The translations under genes and the position numbers were made by a program. DNA of 64,000 nt from Pseudomonas sp. PSB18. Lineage in GTDB: Bacteria; Pseudomonadota; Gammaproteobacteria; Pseudomonadales; Pseudomonadaceae. Location of the stretch: the NCBI RefSeq assembly GCF_014596565.1, contig NZ_NOIN01000001.1:806001-870000 (forward strand), given 5' to 3'. This document shows, in pieces, positions 1 to 8,990 of this stretch (the first letter of the stretch is position 1; each line of letters opens with the position of its first letter). A model generated the notes under the pieces. The model was not told where the DNA came from. It ran no database searches and was given only the letters and a program-made list of their open reading frames with translations.

Positions 1-1
1 C

Positions 2-748
2 CGTGAAGTTCAACGACTGGTGCCACTGGATGCGCTGGCCTATCAACACAAGCCCAGCGATCTGCGGCTCGAGTTCGGCCAACGCGGGCATCATCTGCTC
101 AGCTACAACCTCAGCCATGAAGAGGAACAGCTGGGCGAATTGGTGTTCCGTCGCAATCAGCGCTTCAGCGATGCGGAGCAGAGTGATCTCGAGTCAGTGA
201 TGTCCACCCTGTTGTTTCCGCTGCGAAACGCCCTGCTCTACCGCGCCGCAACCCAGAGCGCCCTGCGCGACCCACTGACAGGAACTGGCAACCGCATCGC
301 CATGGACCAGGTCATGGAGCGGGAAATCGATATGGCCAGGCGTCATATGCAACCGTTGTCGTTGCTGATGCTCGACATCGATCACTTCAAGCGCATCAAC
401 GATACCTACGGCCATGGTGCCGGCGATGAGGTGCTCAAGGCCGTTGCCGAGTCGATCAAGGATCAATTGCGTAACGTGGATATGGTATTCAGGTTCGGCG
501 GCGAGGAGTTCCTAATCCTGCTTTCCAATACCAGCCGAGAAGCCGCTGCCACGATTGGCGAGCGACTGCGCTATGCCGCCCAATTGCAGGATTATTTCGC
601 TGCCGGCGTCAGGATCGAGCTGACGGTCAGCCTCGGCTGCGCGACGCTGCTGCCGGGTGAGTCCATGGAAAGCCTGCTGCGCCGGGTAGACAGCGCATTG
701 TATGTGGCCAAGCGCGAAGGGCGGAACCGGTTGGCGATGGCGGGCTGA
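2..748 (+). CDS. GGDEF-domain diguanylate cyclase, 5' end outside window
   Basis: The C-terminal part is a GGDEF domain that should make cyclic di-GMP from two GTP. Counting from the GTG at 20, the start of the domain is marked by DPLTGTGNR (about 84-92), the metal-binding LDIDHFKRIND lies at 118-128, and the active-site loop is GGEEF at 160-164. An RxxD (RNVD, 151-154) sits five residues before GGEEF, the spacing of the product-inhibition I-site. The reading frame is open to the left edge (codons upstream of 20 are in frame), so the true start and any sensory domain lie outside. The visible 80 residues before the cyclase domain look like the end of a sensory or coiled region with a helix just before the GGDEF. 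The gene is convergent with the next one. Cyclase activity is inferred from intact motifs. Confidence 0.9.
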   Translation, partial: REVQRLVPLDALAYQHKPSDLRLEFGQRGHHLLSYNLSHEEEQLGELVFRRNQRFSDAEQSDLESVMSTLLFPLRNALLYRAATQSALRDPLTGTGNRIAMDQVMEREIDMARRHMQPLSLLMLDIDHFKRINDTYGHGAGDEVLKAVAESIKDQLRNVDMVFRFGGEEFLILLSNTSREAAATIGERLRYAAQLQDYFAAGVRIELTVSLGCATLLPGESMESLLRRVDSALYVAKREGRNRLAMAG

Positions 749-784
749 ATGAAGGCGAGCGCAATCGGATATTGACCGAACCTC

Positions 785-875
785 TGTGGGGGCGAGCCTG
801 CTCGCGATAGCACTCCAACAGCCAACCTCCCCGTTGACGGTCCGAGCACTTCGTGGAGCAAACTCGCTCCCACAT
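785..875. repeat. REP doublet (REPIN-like) between convergent genes
   Basis: A forward copy at 785-810 carries the core GGGCGAGCCTGCTCGCG, and a diverged inverted copy at about 854-875 ends in CTCGCTCCCACA. Together they form the paired-hairpin arrangement of Pseudomonas REP doublets. It fills most of the gap between the convergent GGDEF and TenA-like genes. The second copy is imperfect. No other element was seen in 749-889. Confidence 0.75.
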
Positions 876-889
876 CGGTCAGCTAGGCA

Positions 890-1693
890 TCAGCTTCCGG
901 CCAGCGCCAGGCGCTCGCGGTGAGATGCCGGTTTCCCGGCCGCTTCCGACTGTTCCAGTTGCATGCAACGCTCCAGAAAGAGGTACATGTAGTCGTAGCT
1001 CTTGCACACGGCCTGGCGCAGCTCGGCCTGCAGGGCCTTGCTCGGATTCATGCCCGCCAGGGTGCAAATGATTTCCAGCGCTTCCCACGGATGGGCATCG
1101 TCGTACTGGGCGTGCATCTTCAGCCATTTCATGGCGCGCTTGCGGTCTTCCTCGGCGAAGGCCGCCGCGTAGATGCCGCTGGAACACACCACCGCCGACC
1201 ACTCTCCGGTCGCGCCTTCAATGGCATAGTTGGTCGCCGCGATTGCCACGATCAGCGAGTCCGAAGAGCTGGTATGCCAGCACCAATGGCTCAATGCGTG
1301 GAGTTCGGGCGGTACCTGCTGCGCCTGCAGGTCCTCCAGCGTCACGCCATGGGCGGCGCTCCAGTTCACCCAGTAGTCGGCGTGATTGAGTTCGACACGA
1401 ATGTTGCGCATCAGCCAACGACGGGCCATATCCTCGCCGGGATGGCGGGCAAAGCGGGTCTTGGTGAGGTTCTGTGCCATGTATAAGGCGAACTGTTCAA
1501 CGACCGGCCAACCACCGATGAGGTAGTGGCGCATGGTCTTGGCGCTGAGCTTGTTATCGCGCATGCGTTGATACAGTTCGTGTTCGACAACCCGGCGCTT
1601 GCTCTCGCCGCAATCGGCAATGAGCTGCTGTGCCCATTGCGGATAGCTTTTGGCGTCCATGAGCGGGCCTGTTCGGTTGAATGTGTCGATCAC
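890..1693 (-). CDS. TenA/PqqC-fold (iron-containing redox enzyme-like) protein
   Basis: A 267-residue all-helical protein of the TenA/Thi-4/PqqC superfamily, often annotated in pseudomonads as a TenA family transcriptional regulator. The GTG start at 1693 is chosen because AAAGGAG lies 7 nt upstream; an ATG 33 nt downstream (1660) has no good ribosome site. Visible features are HYLIGGWPVVEQF (haem-oxygenase-like helix), the ELNHADYW segment, and histidines and acidic residues spread over several helices as in metal-binding family members. There are no thiamine genes nearby, so a thiaminase II role is not supported. It lies 47 nt downstream of the GGDEF-EAL gene on the same strand and may be cotranscribed with it. 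The substrate is unknown. The family assignment is firm; function is not. Confidence 0.85.
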   Translation of the reverse strand: MIDTFNRTGPLMDAKSYPQWAQQLIADCGESKRRVVEHELYQRMRDNKLSAKTMRHYLIGGWPVVEQFALYMAQNLTKTRFARHPGEDMARRWLMRNIRVELNHADYWVNWSAAHGVTLEDLQAQQVPPELHALSHWCWHTSSSDSLIVAIAATNYAIEGATGEWSAVVCSSGIYAAAFAEEDRKRAMKWLKMHAQYDDAHPWEALEIICTLAGMNPSKALQAELRQAVCKSYDYMYLFLERCMQLEQSEAAGKPASHRERLALAGS

Positions 1694-1740
1694 TGTCGGG
1701 CTCCTTTTGATTGTGATTTTTTTCCGGATCAACAAGAGGC

Positions 1741-4200
1741 TCAGCGGAACGTGCCGGGGGCCTTGAATAACAACGGCTGGGGCCGGGCCGGCCTGCATTG
1801 CAACGTGTCACAGGTAAACAACTGCGGGCGCTCGATGACATACCCCTGAGCGTAATCCACTCCAATCTCCAGCAATGCCTGCTCGATCTGGGCAGTTTCC
1901 ACAAACTCGGCAATGGTGCGCTTACCCATGACATGGCCGATGTGGTTGATCACTTCGACCATTGCCCGGTTAATCGGGTCGTCCAGCATATCCTTTACGA
2001 AACTCCCGTCGATCTTCAGGAAGTCTACAGGTAAATGTTTCAGGTAAGCGAATGAAGACATTCCGGCGCAAAAGTCATCCAGCGAAAAGTAACAGCCCAA
2101 GCTCTTGAGTTCATTGATAAAGCGAATGGCGCTGCCCAAATTCGAAATAGCGCTGGTCTCTGTAATTTCAAAACAAATCATTTCCGGCGGAATCGAATAG
2201 GCCGCGAACTGTTTACGCAGGAAGTCGAGGAACGCCTGGTCTCCGATAGTCGTGCCCGACAGATTGATCGCACACATAGCCAAGGGGCCCTGCCGCGACT
2301 CGTTCAAGCACTGGCGGATGATCCTGAAGACATTCTCCACCACCCAACGGTCCAGGGATGTCATCAGGCCATAGCGCTCCGCCGCAGGAATGAAGCTGTC
2401 CGGTAGAATCATCCGCCCGGCCTCATCGTGCAGGCGCAACAGGATCTCAATGTGCCCACCACCGTGCTCACCCGGACCCAGCGCGGCAATTTCCTGGGCA
2501 TAGAGGCAGAAGCGGTTTTCCTCCAGGGCCATGTGCAAGCGCTGGACCCAAGCCATCTCACCGAAACGCAGGGACAGTTCCGAATCGTCGGCATGGTAGA
2601 CCTGGACTCGGTTGCGCCCCTTCTCCTTGGCCATGTAACAGGCCATGTCGGCAGCGCGCAGGGACGCCTCCAAGGTGGTCGGGTTCTGGGCGATGTGCAC
2701 CAGGCCGATGCTCACAGTGGTCACGAATGGCCGGCCTTTCCAGACAAAGTGCAGGTTCTGCACGGTCTGGCGCAGACCTTCGGCGATCTTCTCCGCGGCC
2801 TCCGGCGAACAGTTCTCCAGCAAGATACCGAACTCATCCCCGCCTAACCGGGCCAGGGTGTCGTTTTCTCGCAGGCCCGACTGCAGCAATGCACAGATGT
2901 GCCGCAACAATTCGTCACCCGCCGCGTGGCCACAGGTATCGTTGACCAGTTTGAACTGGTCCAGGTCGAGGAACATCAAGGCATGGCGGCCCACCTGGCG
3001 CGTCAGGTTATGCAGGGCCTGTTCGAGTCGGTATTCGAATTCCCGGCGGTTCGCCAGGCCGGTCAGCGCATCATGGGTGGCCTGCCACGACAGGTTGGCG
3101 ATGTACTGGCGCTCCTGGGTCATGTCATGCAGGACCAGTACAGCGCCGCTGACCTTGCCCGCATGACGGATCGGCGCCCCCACCAGGGTCACCGACACCG
3201 TGCTGCCATCCAGGCGCTGGATCAATTTGGAATGTTCGCTGCCGCCACCGAGCCGGCCGCTGAGAATATGTTCGATCAGCGTCAGGCCTTCAGTCTGGGC
3301 ATTGTCGTCGAGCAGATTGAACAGCGCGGCCAGGGGCAGTCCGGTGGCATGTTCGGCCTTCCAGTGGGTCATCGCCTCGGCAGCGGGATTCATATAGGCA
3401 ATGGCGCCCTCGACGTCGGTGGTGATGACTCCGTCGCCGATGGATTGCAAAGTAATCTGCGCCCGCTCCTTCTCCAATTGCAAAGCATTGGCGAACACCT
3501 GTCGCTGGGCCAATAGTTTGTGAGTACGCAACAAGGCCAGGACGATCAACCCCAGCGCAGTGGCGAAGTTGGTCACCAGCAACAGGCGCAGGATAAAGCG
3601 CGATCCCTCGCCCAGCGCGTCGCTGAAAGCCTTCGCTGCCGGGGTGACGGAGTCGTTGATGGCAAAGATCCGGGCCTTCCAGCCGCGGATATCGGTTTCT
3701 GAAGCAGTCCCTTCGGCAATGCTGTCGTGCATCTGCCGGGCAACGGTATCCAACTCGATCAGATAGCCGTCGCCCACCGTCCAGAGATCGATGGCCTCTT
3801 CCAGGTAACTGAAGTGACGGAAATTCAGATAGAGCCAGATCAGGCTGGACACGTCGTCCGGGTGGTTTCCCCCTTGAAGAATGCCCGTCCGTGCCGCTTC
3901 CAGGTCAGGCGGCTGTCGATCCAGCGCCACCCGCAGGTCGTGACCGCCCTCGGGCACGGCAATGGCTTGCTGGTATTTGCGGAAAATAGACTCATCGCGG
4001 CTGTCGGCGTAAAGATTCAGATAATAAATGGCATCTTTCTGCCCCTTGGACCAGAGGCTTTCTCCCGCGACATAACCGCGAACTGCCGATAATACGTAGA
4101 GACTCACGCCTCCGAGCAATGCCTGAAATAGAACAACGGCAATGAAGGGCCAGACGATGCCCAACAACCGAGGCGTTCCGAGAGTCCGCTTTTGCTTCAT
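1741..4200 (-). CDS. Membrane-bound PAS-GGDEF-EAL cyclic di-GMP protein
   Basis: An 819-residue protein. One membrane helix lies at about 12-40 and a second at about 203-224, flanking a periplasmic sensory region of roughly 160 residues. A PAS domain follows at about 245-365 (SIGDGVITTD start), then GGDEF at about 375-535 with an intact GGDEF (453-457) and an RxxD I-site (REND, 444-447), then EAL at about 545-795. The EAL signature is EILLR (585-589), which retains the catalytic Glu. Further motifs are the ITETSA segment (679-684), KIDG (729-732) and DDFCAG (708-713), where the usual DDFG has Cys. The domains suggest a bifunctional cyclase/phosphodiesterase, or one whose GGDEF regulates the EAL. 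Start ATG 4200 follows AAGGGA; an in-frame upstream start at 4260 has less support. The ligand of the periplasmic domain is unknown. Confidence 0.9.
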   Translation of the reverse strand: MKQKRTLGTPRLLGIVWPFIAVVLFQALLGGVSLYVLSAVRGYVAGESLWSKGQKDAIYYLNLYADSRDESIFRKYQQAIAVPEGGHDLRVALDRQPPDLEAARTGILQGGNHPDDVSSLIWLYLNFRHFSYLEEAIDLWTVGDGYLIELDTVARQMHDSIAEGTASETDIRGWKARIFAINDSVTPAAKAFSDALGEGSRFILRLLLVTNFATALGLIVLALLRTHKLLAQRQVFANALQLEKERAQITLQSIGDGVITTDVEGAIAYMNPAAEAMTHWKAEHATGLPLAALFNLLDDNAQTEGLTLIEHILSGRLGGGSEHSKLIQRLDGSTVSVTLVGAPIRHAGKVSGAVLVLHDMTQERQYIANLSWQATHDALTGLANRREFEYRLEQALHNLTRQVGRHALMFLDLDQFKLVNDTCGHAAGDELLRHICALLQSGLRENDTLARLGGDEFGILLENCSPEAAEKIAEGLRQTVQNLHFVWKGRPFVTTVSIGLVHIAQNPTTLEASLRAADMACYMAKEKGRNRVQVYHADDSELSLRFGEMAWVQRLHMALEENRFCLYAQEIAALGPGEHGGGHIEILLRLHDEAGRMILPDSFIPAAERYGLMTSLDRWVVENVFRIIRQCLNESRQGPLAMCAINLSGTTIGDQAFLDFLRKQFAAYSIPPEMICFEITETSAISNLGSAIRFINELKSLGCYFSLDDFCAGMSSFAYLKHLPVDFLKIDGSFVKDMLDDPINRAMVEVINHIGHVMGKRTIAEFVETAQIEQALLEIGVDYAQGYVIERPQLFTCDTLQCRPARPQPLLFKAPGTFR

Positions 4201-4388
4201 GAGGTCCCTTGCACAGGCATTGCCAATGAGCACCCGGGAGAAATCCGCTCCTGATCCCACAGCCTAGGCCAGTTTTCGATCCTTGGAACGGCTGGATCGA
4301 CAGATCGACAGGCTTTGGGTGGAAATTCGAAGAAACCGGGGTGTTTGGCTGATTTTTTGGATACTAAGCGCAGAAATTCACAGGAAAC

Positions 4389-6218
4389 TCAAGGCTGCTG
4401 TATCTGTTGCAAATGACCGTAGAGTCGAGCGTACAGGCCACCCTCGGCAATCAATTGCAAATGGTCGCCGTCTTCAGCGATTTGTCCGCCGTCGAACACC
4501 AATACCCGGTCGGCCTGTTTTACGGCTGACAACCGGTGGGCGATGATCAGCGTGGTGCGCCCGCTCAGAAAACGCGCCAGGGCCTGATGGAGGTTGTACT
4601 CGGTAGCGGCGTCCAGGGCGGAAGTCGCTTCGTCGAGAATCACCACCCGCGGCTCGGCCAGTACCATGCGGGCGATGGCCAGGCGTTGACGCTGCCCACC
4701 GGACAATCGCACTCCGGAACGCCCGACCACACTTTCCAGCCCTTGGGGCAACGCGCGCACGGTGGCATCGAGCTGGGCGATTGCCAATGCTCGCCAGCAG
4801 GCCTCATCACTGCAATCGCGGCCCATGGAAAGATTGGCCCGCACCGTGTCGTTGAACAAAGCAGGATGCTGCAATACCACTGCGACATTTTCGCGGATGG
4901 TTTCCAGGCCGATTTCCTGCTGCGTGGCGCCGCCAAACCGGATGCTGCCCGACTGCGGCGTATACAGGCCCAACAACAGCTGCACCAGGGTGCTCTTGCC
5001 GCCACCGCTGGCGCCCACGATGGCGACTTTTTCGCCAGGTGAGATGGACAGGTTCAACTGGTCGAGCACTAGCTCTTCGCCATAGCCGAAGCTCAAGCCC
5101 TGGATGTCGATGCCCACGGTATCGTGTCCCTTGAACGGGTCGACACCGCCGGTGTACTGAGGTTCGTCGGCCCGGGCCAGCAGTTCGTTGATCCGACTCA
5201 ACGCACCGCCGGCCGCGTAATAGGCGTATTGCAGGTTCAACAATTGTTCCACCGGACCGATCATGAACCAGAGGTAGCTGAACACCGCCAGCATCTGGCC
5301 GATGGACAAGTCGGAAAACAATACGGTGAGCATCGCCGCCGCACGGAAAATGTCGATGCCGAACTGGAACAGCAAACCACTGGCACGGCCCGACGCATCA
5401 CTTTTCCACTGGGAATTGACGGCATAGTCGCGGACCTCTCGGGCACGCTGGCCCAGGCGTCCGAGGAAAAACCCCTGGCGGTTACCGGCACGCACTTCCT
5501 GGATCGCGTCCAGGGTTTCGGTCAAGGCCTGGGTGAAGCGCGAGGTGCTGTCGTTCTCCAGCTTCTTGAGGTGCTTGACCCGCTTGCCCAACTGCACCGT
5601 GGCATAGATCACCAGCGGATTGAACAACAGGATCAGCAGCGCCAGTTTCCAGTGCATCCACATCAGGATGCCGGCGGTGCCCACCAGCGTCAGCATCGCC
5701 ACCAGGAAACGGCTGAGGGTTTCGCCGACGAATTTATCGAGGGTGTCCAGGTCGGTGACCAGGTGCGCGGCCACGGTGCCGCTGCCCAGACTTTCGTATT
5801 CGCCCAGGGAAATACGCTTGAGACGCTCGATCAGACGGACACGAATGCGATAGACGATGTCTTTGGCAAGCCTGGCAAACAAGCGCGCCTGCAACACGTT
5901 GAACAGCAGCGCGCCGCACCGAAGGGTCAAGGTCGCCAACAGCATCAACCCGATATAGCCGGCAGCAGTCTGCCATCCCGTCGGCAGGGCGTGGTTCATC
6001 ACTTTCAAGGCGGCGTCGCCCCGCCCCAGCAGTACTTCGTCCACCAACAATGGCAACAGCAAGGGGATCGGCACGCTGCAGAGCGTCGCCAGCACCGCCA
6101 CGCCGTTGGCAATCCACAGGGCTTTCTTGTGTTTGAGGGCCAGGCGGCGGATTTCAGCCCAGCTCAATCGATCAACGCGCTGGGGCTCCGAGGTGCCGTC
6201 GGGCAGGTCAGGCACAGG
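4389..6218 (-). CDS. ABC exporter, fused permease and ATPase (MsbA/LmrA type)
   Basis: A half-size ABC exporter of about 609 residues. The N-terminal half carries a six-helix membrane domain. The C-terminal half carries the ATPase with Walker A GASGGGKST, Q-loop LQHPALF, signature LSGGQRQR, Walker B VVILDEATSALD and the H-loop AHRLS. It probably works as a homodimer in the inner membrane, exporting a lipid or other hydrophobic substrate; the substrate cannot be read from the sequence. The start is uncertain. The longest frame begins with TTG at 6242, but the GTG at 6218 has a GGAG 9 nt upstream and overlaps the stop of the DsbA-like gene by 11 nt, suggesting translational coupling. It is the last gene of the trhO - DsbA-like - ABC series. 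Confidence 0.85.
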   Translation of the reverse strand, partial: PVPDLPDGTSEPQRVDRLSWAEIRRLALKHKKALWIANGVAVLATLCSVPIPLLLPLLVDEVLLGRGDAALKVMNHALPTGWQTAAGYIGLMLLATLTLRCGALLFNVLQARLFARLAKDIVYRIRVRLIERLKRISLGEYESLGSGTVAAHLVTDLDTLDKFVGETLSRFLVAMLTLVGTAGILMWMHWKLALLILLFNPLVIYATVQLGKRVKHLKKLENDSTSRFTQALTETLDAIQEVRAGNRQGFFLGRLGQRAREVRDYAVNSQWKSDASGRASGLLFQFGIDIFRAAAMLTVLFSDLSIGQMLAVFSYLWFMIGPVEQLLNLQYAYYAAGGALSRINELLARADEPQYTGGVDPFKGHDTVGIDIQGLSFGYGEELVLDQLNLSISPGEKVAIVGASGGGKSTLVQLLLGLYTPQSGSIRFGGATQQEIGLETIRENVAVVLQHPALFNDTVRANLSMGRDCSDEACWRALAIAQLDATVRALPQGLESVVGRSGVRLSGGQRQRLAIARMVLAEPRVVILDEATSALDAATEYNLHQALARFLSGRTTLIIAHRLSAVKQADRVLVFDGGQIAEDGDHLQLIAEGGLYARLYGHLQQIQQP

Positions 6219-6843
6219 CCGCACGCTCCAGCCAACGGCCAAGCAATGGGGACAGTTGGCTCAGGGGCTGATAACCGTTGGTGAGCAGGGCCAATTGGCC
6301 ATCGCGCTCGGCGAGCAGCGTGGGGAACCCGGCAATGCCGAGGTCTTGCACCCATGTAAAATCCGCCGCAGTGGCCGCCTGTTGTTCGGCGCTGTCAAAC
6401 GCCGCCGCAAACTCGATGCGTGGCAGCCCGGCCTGTTCGGCCAATTCCACCAGGACGCTGGCATGGGTCACGTCGCGACCCTGCACATAAAAAGCCTGCT
6501 GGATCAGTTTCAGCAGCTTCCAGGCCAGGTCCGGCGCCAGGCTCCTGGCCGTCACAAGGGCCCGGCAGGCCGGCTCGGTGTCATAGACGAAGCCGTCCGG
6601 TAACGCGCCCTCCAGCTTGAACGGCTGGCCGGTGGCCTGGGTGACAGCCTGCCAGTGCTCAAGGATATAACGCCGGGTGGTGGGCTCCAGGGCCGAACCG
6701 CTGCCCGTGCGCAAACCGCCCACCACCAGGTGCAGCTCCACGCCCTGAGCCCGCGCCTGCTCGACCAATGCTTCGGCCACCGGCGCGAAGCCCCAGCACC
6801 AGGAACACATCGGGTCCATGACATACAGCAGGCGTGGCGGCAT
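6208..6843 (-). CDS. DsbA-family thioredoxin-fold protein (CSWC)
   Basis: A 211-residue protein of the DsbA/FrnE-like thioredoxin superfamily. The redox motif CSWC is near the N-terminus (about 13-16) in MDPMCSWCWGF, followed by the large helical insertion typical of DsbA-like proteins. A GIAGFPTLL segment near 170 supplies the cis-Pro loop. No signal peptide is visible, so the protein is likely cytoplasmic, like FrnE-type oxidoreductases, rather than a periplasmic DsbA. It starts 3 nt after the trhO stop and overlaps the ABC exporter gene, so the three are almost certainly cotranscribed. The redox partner is unknown. Confidence 0.85.
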   Translation of the reverse strand: MPPRLLYVMDPMCSWCWGFAPVAEALVEQARAQGVELHLVVGGLRTGSGSALEPTTRRYILEHWQAVTQATGQPFKLEGALPDGFVYDTEPACRALVTARSLAPDLAWKLLKLIQQAFYVQGRDVTHASVLVELAEQAGLPRIEFAAAFDSAEQQAATAADFTWVQDLGIAGFPTLLAERDGQLALLTNGYQPLSQLSPLLGRWLERAACA

Positions 6844-6846
6844 GGT

Positions 6847-7788
6847 TCAGGCCTCGGAGGATGATTGCTTGTAGTTGTAGCCGATCGGGTGCGGCATGTT
6901 GCGAGCCTTGGCCAATTCGATCTGCTTTTGCCGGTCGATGGCACTGCGACGGGTCTTCTCGCTCAGCTTGTCCCAGCAATGCGGGCAACTGATGCCCGGC
7001 ACGTAGTGCTCCGACGCGCGATCTTCCAGGCTCACCGGTGTGCGGCACGCATGACATTGATCGTAGTCGCCTTCGCTGAGATCGTGGCGAACGGTCACGC
7101 GGTTATCGAAGACGAAGCAGTCGCCGCGCCATTTGGTTTCTTCCTGGGGAACCTCTTCGAGGTATTTCAGGATGCCACCCTTGAGATGGAAAACCTCGTC
7201 GAAGCCCTGGCTGAGCATGTAGCTGGAGGCCTTTTCACAGCGGATGCCACCGGTGCAGAACATCGCGACCTTCTTGTGCCGGGCCGGGTCGAAGTTGGCC
7301 TTGATGTAGTCGGGAAACTCGCGAAAGCTGGTGGTCTTGGGATCGATTGCGCCTTCGAATGTCCCGATGGACACTTCGTAATCGTTACGGGTGTCGATCA
7401 GCAGCACCTCAGGATCGCTGATCAGCGCATTCCAGTCCTGGGGTTCGACATAGGTACCGACCTGCTTGTTCGGATCCACGCCCTCGACGCCGAGGGTGAC
7501 GATTTCTTTCTTGAGCTTGACCTTGGTGCGGTAGAACGGCTGCTCGTCGCAGTACGACTCCTTGTGATCGATGTCGATCATGCGCGGGTCGTTCTTGAGC
7601 CAGGCCAGCAAGCCGTCGATGCCTTCACGGGTGCCGGAGACCGTGCCGTTGATGCCTTCTTCGGCGATCAGCAGGGTGCCTTTGATGCCGTTATCGAGCA
7701 TCGCCTTGAGCAAGGGCTCACGCAGCTCGACGTAATCTTCCAGGGTGACGAACTTATACAGTGCCGCCACGACAATGGGTTGTGTCAT
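6847..7788 (-). CDS. trhO: tRNA uridine(34) 5-hydroxylase TrhO (rhodanese family)
   Basis: A 313-residue homologue of E. coli YceA/TrhO, which introduces the oxygen-dependent 5-hydroxyl on U34 of tRNAs on the way to (m)cmo5U. The N-terminal ferredoxin-like domain (about 1-100) is followed by a rhodanese domain with active-site loop [12 protein letters not shown] (Cys in the CTGGIRC loop). A C-terminal Cys-rich segment (CHACRTPV and CPHCWDKL) looks like a zinc-binding site. The length agrees with the longer gammaproteobacterial members. It is the first gene of the operon with the DsbA-like and ABC genes. Confidence 0.93.
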   Translation of the reverse strand: MTQPIVVAALYKFVTLEDYVELREPLLKAMLDNGIKGTLLIAEEGINGTVSGTREGIDGLLAWLKNDPRMIDIDHKESYCDEQPFYRTKVKLKKEIVTLGVEGVDPNKQVGTYVEPQDWNALISDPEVLLIDTRNDYEVSIGTFEGAIDPKTTSFREFPDYIKANFDPARHKKVAMFCTGGIRCEKASSYMLSQGFDEVFHLKGGILKYLEEVPQEETKWRGDCFVFDNRVTVRHDLSEGDYDQCHACRTPVSLEDRASEHYVPGISCPHCWDKLSEKTRRSAIDRQKQIELAKARNMPHPIGYNYKQSSSEA

Positions 7789-7833
7789 GGGTATTTCTCC
7801 AGGTGGCTACCCTCGTAAGGGGTGAACCGGATG

Positions 7834-7863
7834 CAAAAAAAACGCGCCCTTGAGAGGCGCGTT
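7834..7863 (-). terminator. Rho-independent terminator after the bolA-like gene
   Basis: Read on the minus strand, the stem AACGCGCC / GGCGCGTT encloses a 7-nt loop and is followed by a run of T residues (A run at 7834-7842 on the plus strand). It lies about 95 nt beyond the bolA-like stop and about 45 nt upstream of trhO, so it separates the DUF2059-bolA unit from the trhO operon. Confidence 0.85.
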
Positions 7864-7958
7864 GCGGATTCTAACAAAAAACTTATGGGTTGCAGGACTA
7901 CAAAACCGAGGCCTTGCGCAAATCCCCTCGCCACAAAAGCACCCGACTCCCTCGTCAA

Positions 7959-8258
7959 TCAGTGCTTGCTGCCACCGGCACAGGTCGGCGAAGCCGGGGC
8001 GGCATCGATCTGTGCCCATTCTTCGGGGGTGTAGGTGTGCAGCGCCAACGCATGGAATTCGCCCATCAGCTCACCCAGCGTGCCGTAGACCTTCTGGTGG
8101 CGCTTGACCCGATTGAGCCCTTCGAACTGCCGGCTCACCACCACCGCCTTGAAGTGGGTCTGTAGCCCACGGCTGTGCATGTGGCTTTCATCCAGCACTT
8201 GCAGGTGCTCGGGCTGCAGGAGGCCGAGTGTCGATTCGATGCGTTGTTGCATGCTCAT
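7959..8258 (-). CDS. BolA family protein
   Basis: A 99-residue BolA-like protein. The BolA fold is shown by ESHMHSRGLQTHFKAVVVS, the RHQKVYG segment and the C-terminal HALALHTYTPEEW. Conserved histidines in these segments are the ones used by BolA proteins to bind [2Fe-2S] clusters with monothiol glutaredoxins. The role is probably regulatory or in iron-sulfur trafficking in the cytoplasm. It starts 12 nt after the stop of the DUF2059 gene, forming a two-gene operon. A Cys near the C-terminus (CAGGSKH) extends past the usual end. Pseudomonads carry more than one bolA paralogue, so no specific symbol is given. Confidence 0.88.
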   Translation of the reverse strand: MSMQQRIESTLGLLQPEHLQVLDESHMHSRGLQTHFKAVVVSRQFEGLNRVKRHQKVYGTLGELMGEFHALALHTYTPEEWAQIDAAPASPTCAGGSKH

Positions 8259-8270
8259 ACCAGGCTCCGC

Positions 8271-8798
8271 TTACGGCTTTTTCTTGGCTGGGGCAGGCGC
8301 AGCAGCCTTGGGCTCGAGCTCGGTAGTCATGTCCGCCAGCAGCTTGTTCACTACCGGTACCGCGCTTTCCAGCTTGGCCTGGGTCAGTTGGGCCGACTGC
8401 TGGGTCAACTGCGGCATTTTTTCCAGGACTTTCTTGCCAAGGGGCGACTGGTAGAAAGCCACCAGGTCCTTGAGCTCCGACTCGCTGAAGTTGGTGGTGT
8501 AGAGCTTGACCATGTCCGGCTTGAGCTTGTTCCAGCCGATGGCCTGGTCAAGCGCGGCATTGGCCTTGGCCTGGTAGGTTTCCAGGGTGGCTTTTTTCGA
8601 CTCGGGAGCCTTGGTCTGTTCGAAACGCTGGGCAAACATCTGCTGCACCTGCATGTACACCGGGGTGCCCAGTTTGTCAGCGTGTGCCAAGGTCAGGAAC
8701 GCTTCGGCGCTGGCGTTGTGGCTGGCGGTATCGGCGAGAACAGGGCCGCTGGCACACACCAGAGCAACTGCGGTACAGATGGCACGAAGACGGGTCAT
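8271..8798 (-). CDS. Secreted DUF2059 domain protein
   Basis: A 175-residue protein with a clear signal peptide (MTRLRAI, then a hydrophobic core ending near VLADTA, about residues 1-25), so it is probably periplasmic. The mature part is helical and contains the DUF2059 region (FYQSPLGKKVLEKMPQL), a family often found in exported proteins of proteobacteria with no assigned activity. The tail is rich in Ala, Pro and Lys. It is the first gene of a pair with bolA. No catalytic motif is visible and no function is claimed. Confidence 0.8.
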   Translation of the reverse strand: MTRLRAICTAVALVCASGPVLADTASHNASAEAFLTLAHADKLGTPVYMQVQQMFAQRFEQTKAPESKKATLETYQAKANAALDQAIGWNKLKPDMVKLYTTNFSESELKDLVAFYQSPLGKKVLEKMPQLTQQSAQLTQAKLESAVPVVNKLLADMTTELEPKAAAPAPAKKKP

Positions 8799-8895
8799 CG
8801 AGTTTCCTTATCTAACTGGCGAGGTAAAACCCCAAGGGCGACCATTCTGCGCCTAATAAACGCCGGGTCTCAACCCCGGTGCTTGCCGGTCCCGA

Positions 8896-8925
8896 TTGAC
8901 GGACCGAACCGACCACCCCTAGATT
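8896..8925 (+). promoter_or_regulatory. Candidate sigma-70 promoter of fumC
   Basis: TTGACG (8896-8901) and TAGATT (8920-8925) are separated by 18 nt in the 190-nt gap between the divergent DUF2059 and fumC genes, about 65 nt upstream of the fumC start. The match to -35/-10 consensus is moderate and was found by eye only. Confidence 0.35.
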
Positions 8926-8990
8926 GACGGAACCGGTACCGCCCGACAGGGCCTAAACTGCGCATTCAGACCTATCAGGAGTTTGACCCA

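Noticed and set aside
890..1693. Thiaminase II (TenA) in thiamine salvage
   Set aside because: No thiamine genes or riboswitch nearby and the sequence is of the wider iron-containing redox/PqqC-like group.
6219..6242. TTG start for the ABC exporter at 6242
   Set aside because: No ribosome site before it, whereas the GTG at 6218 has GGAG upstream and overlaps the preceding stop; the choice remains unproven.
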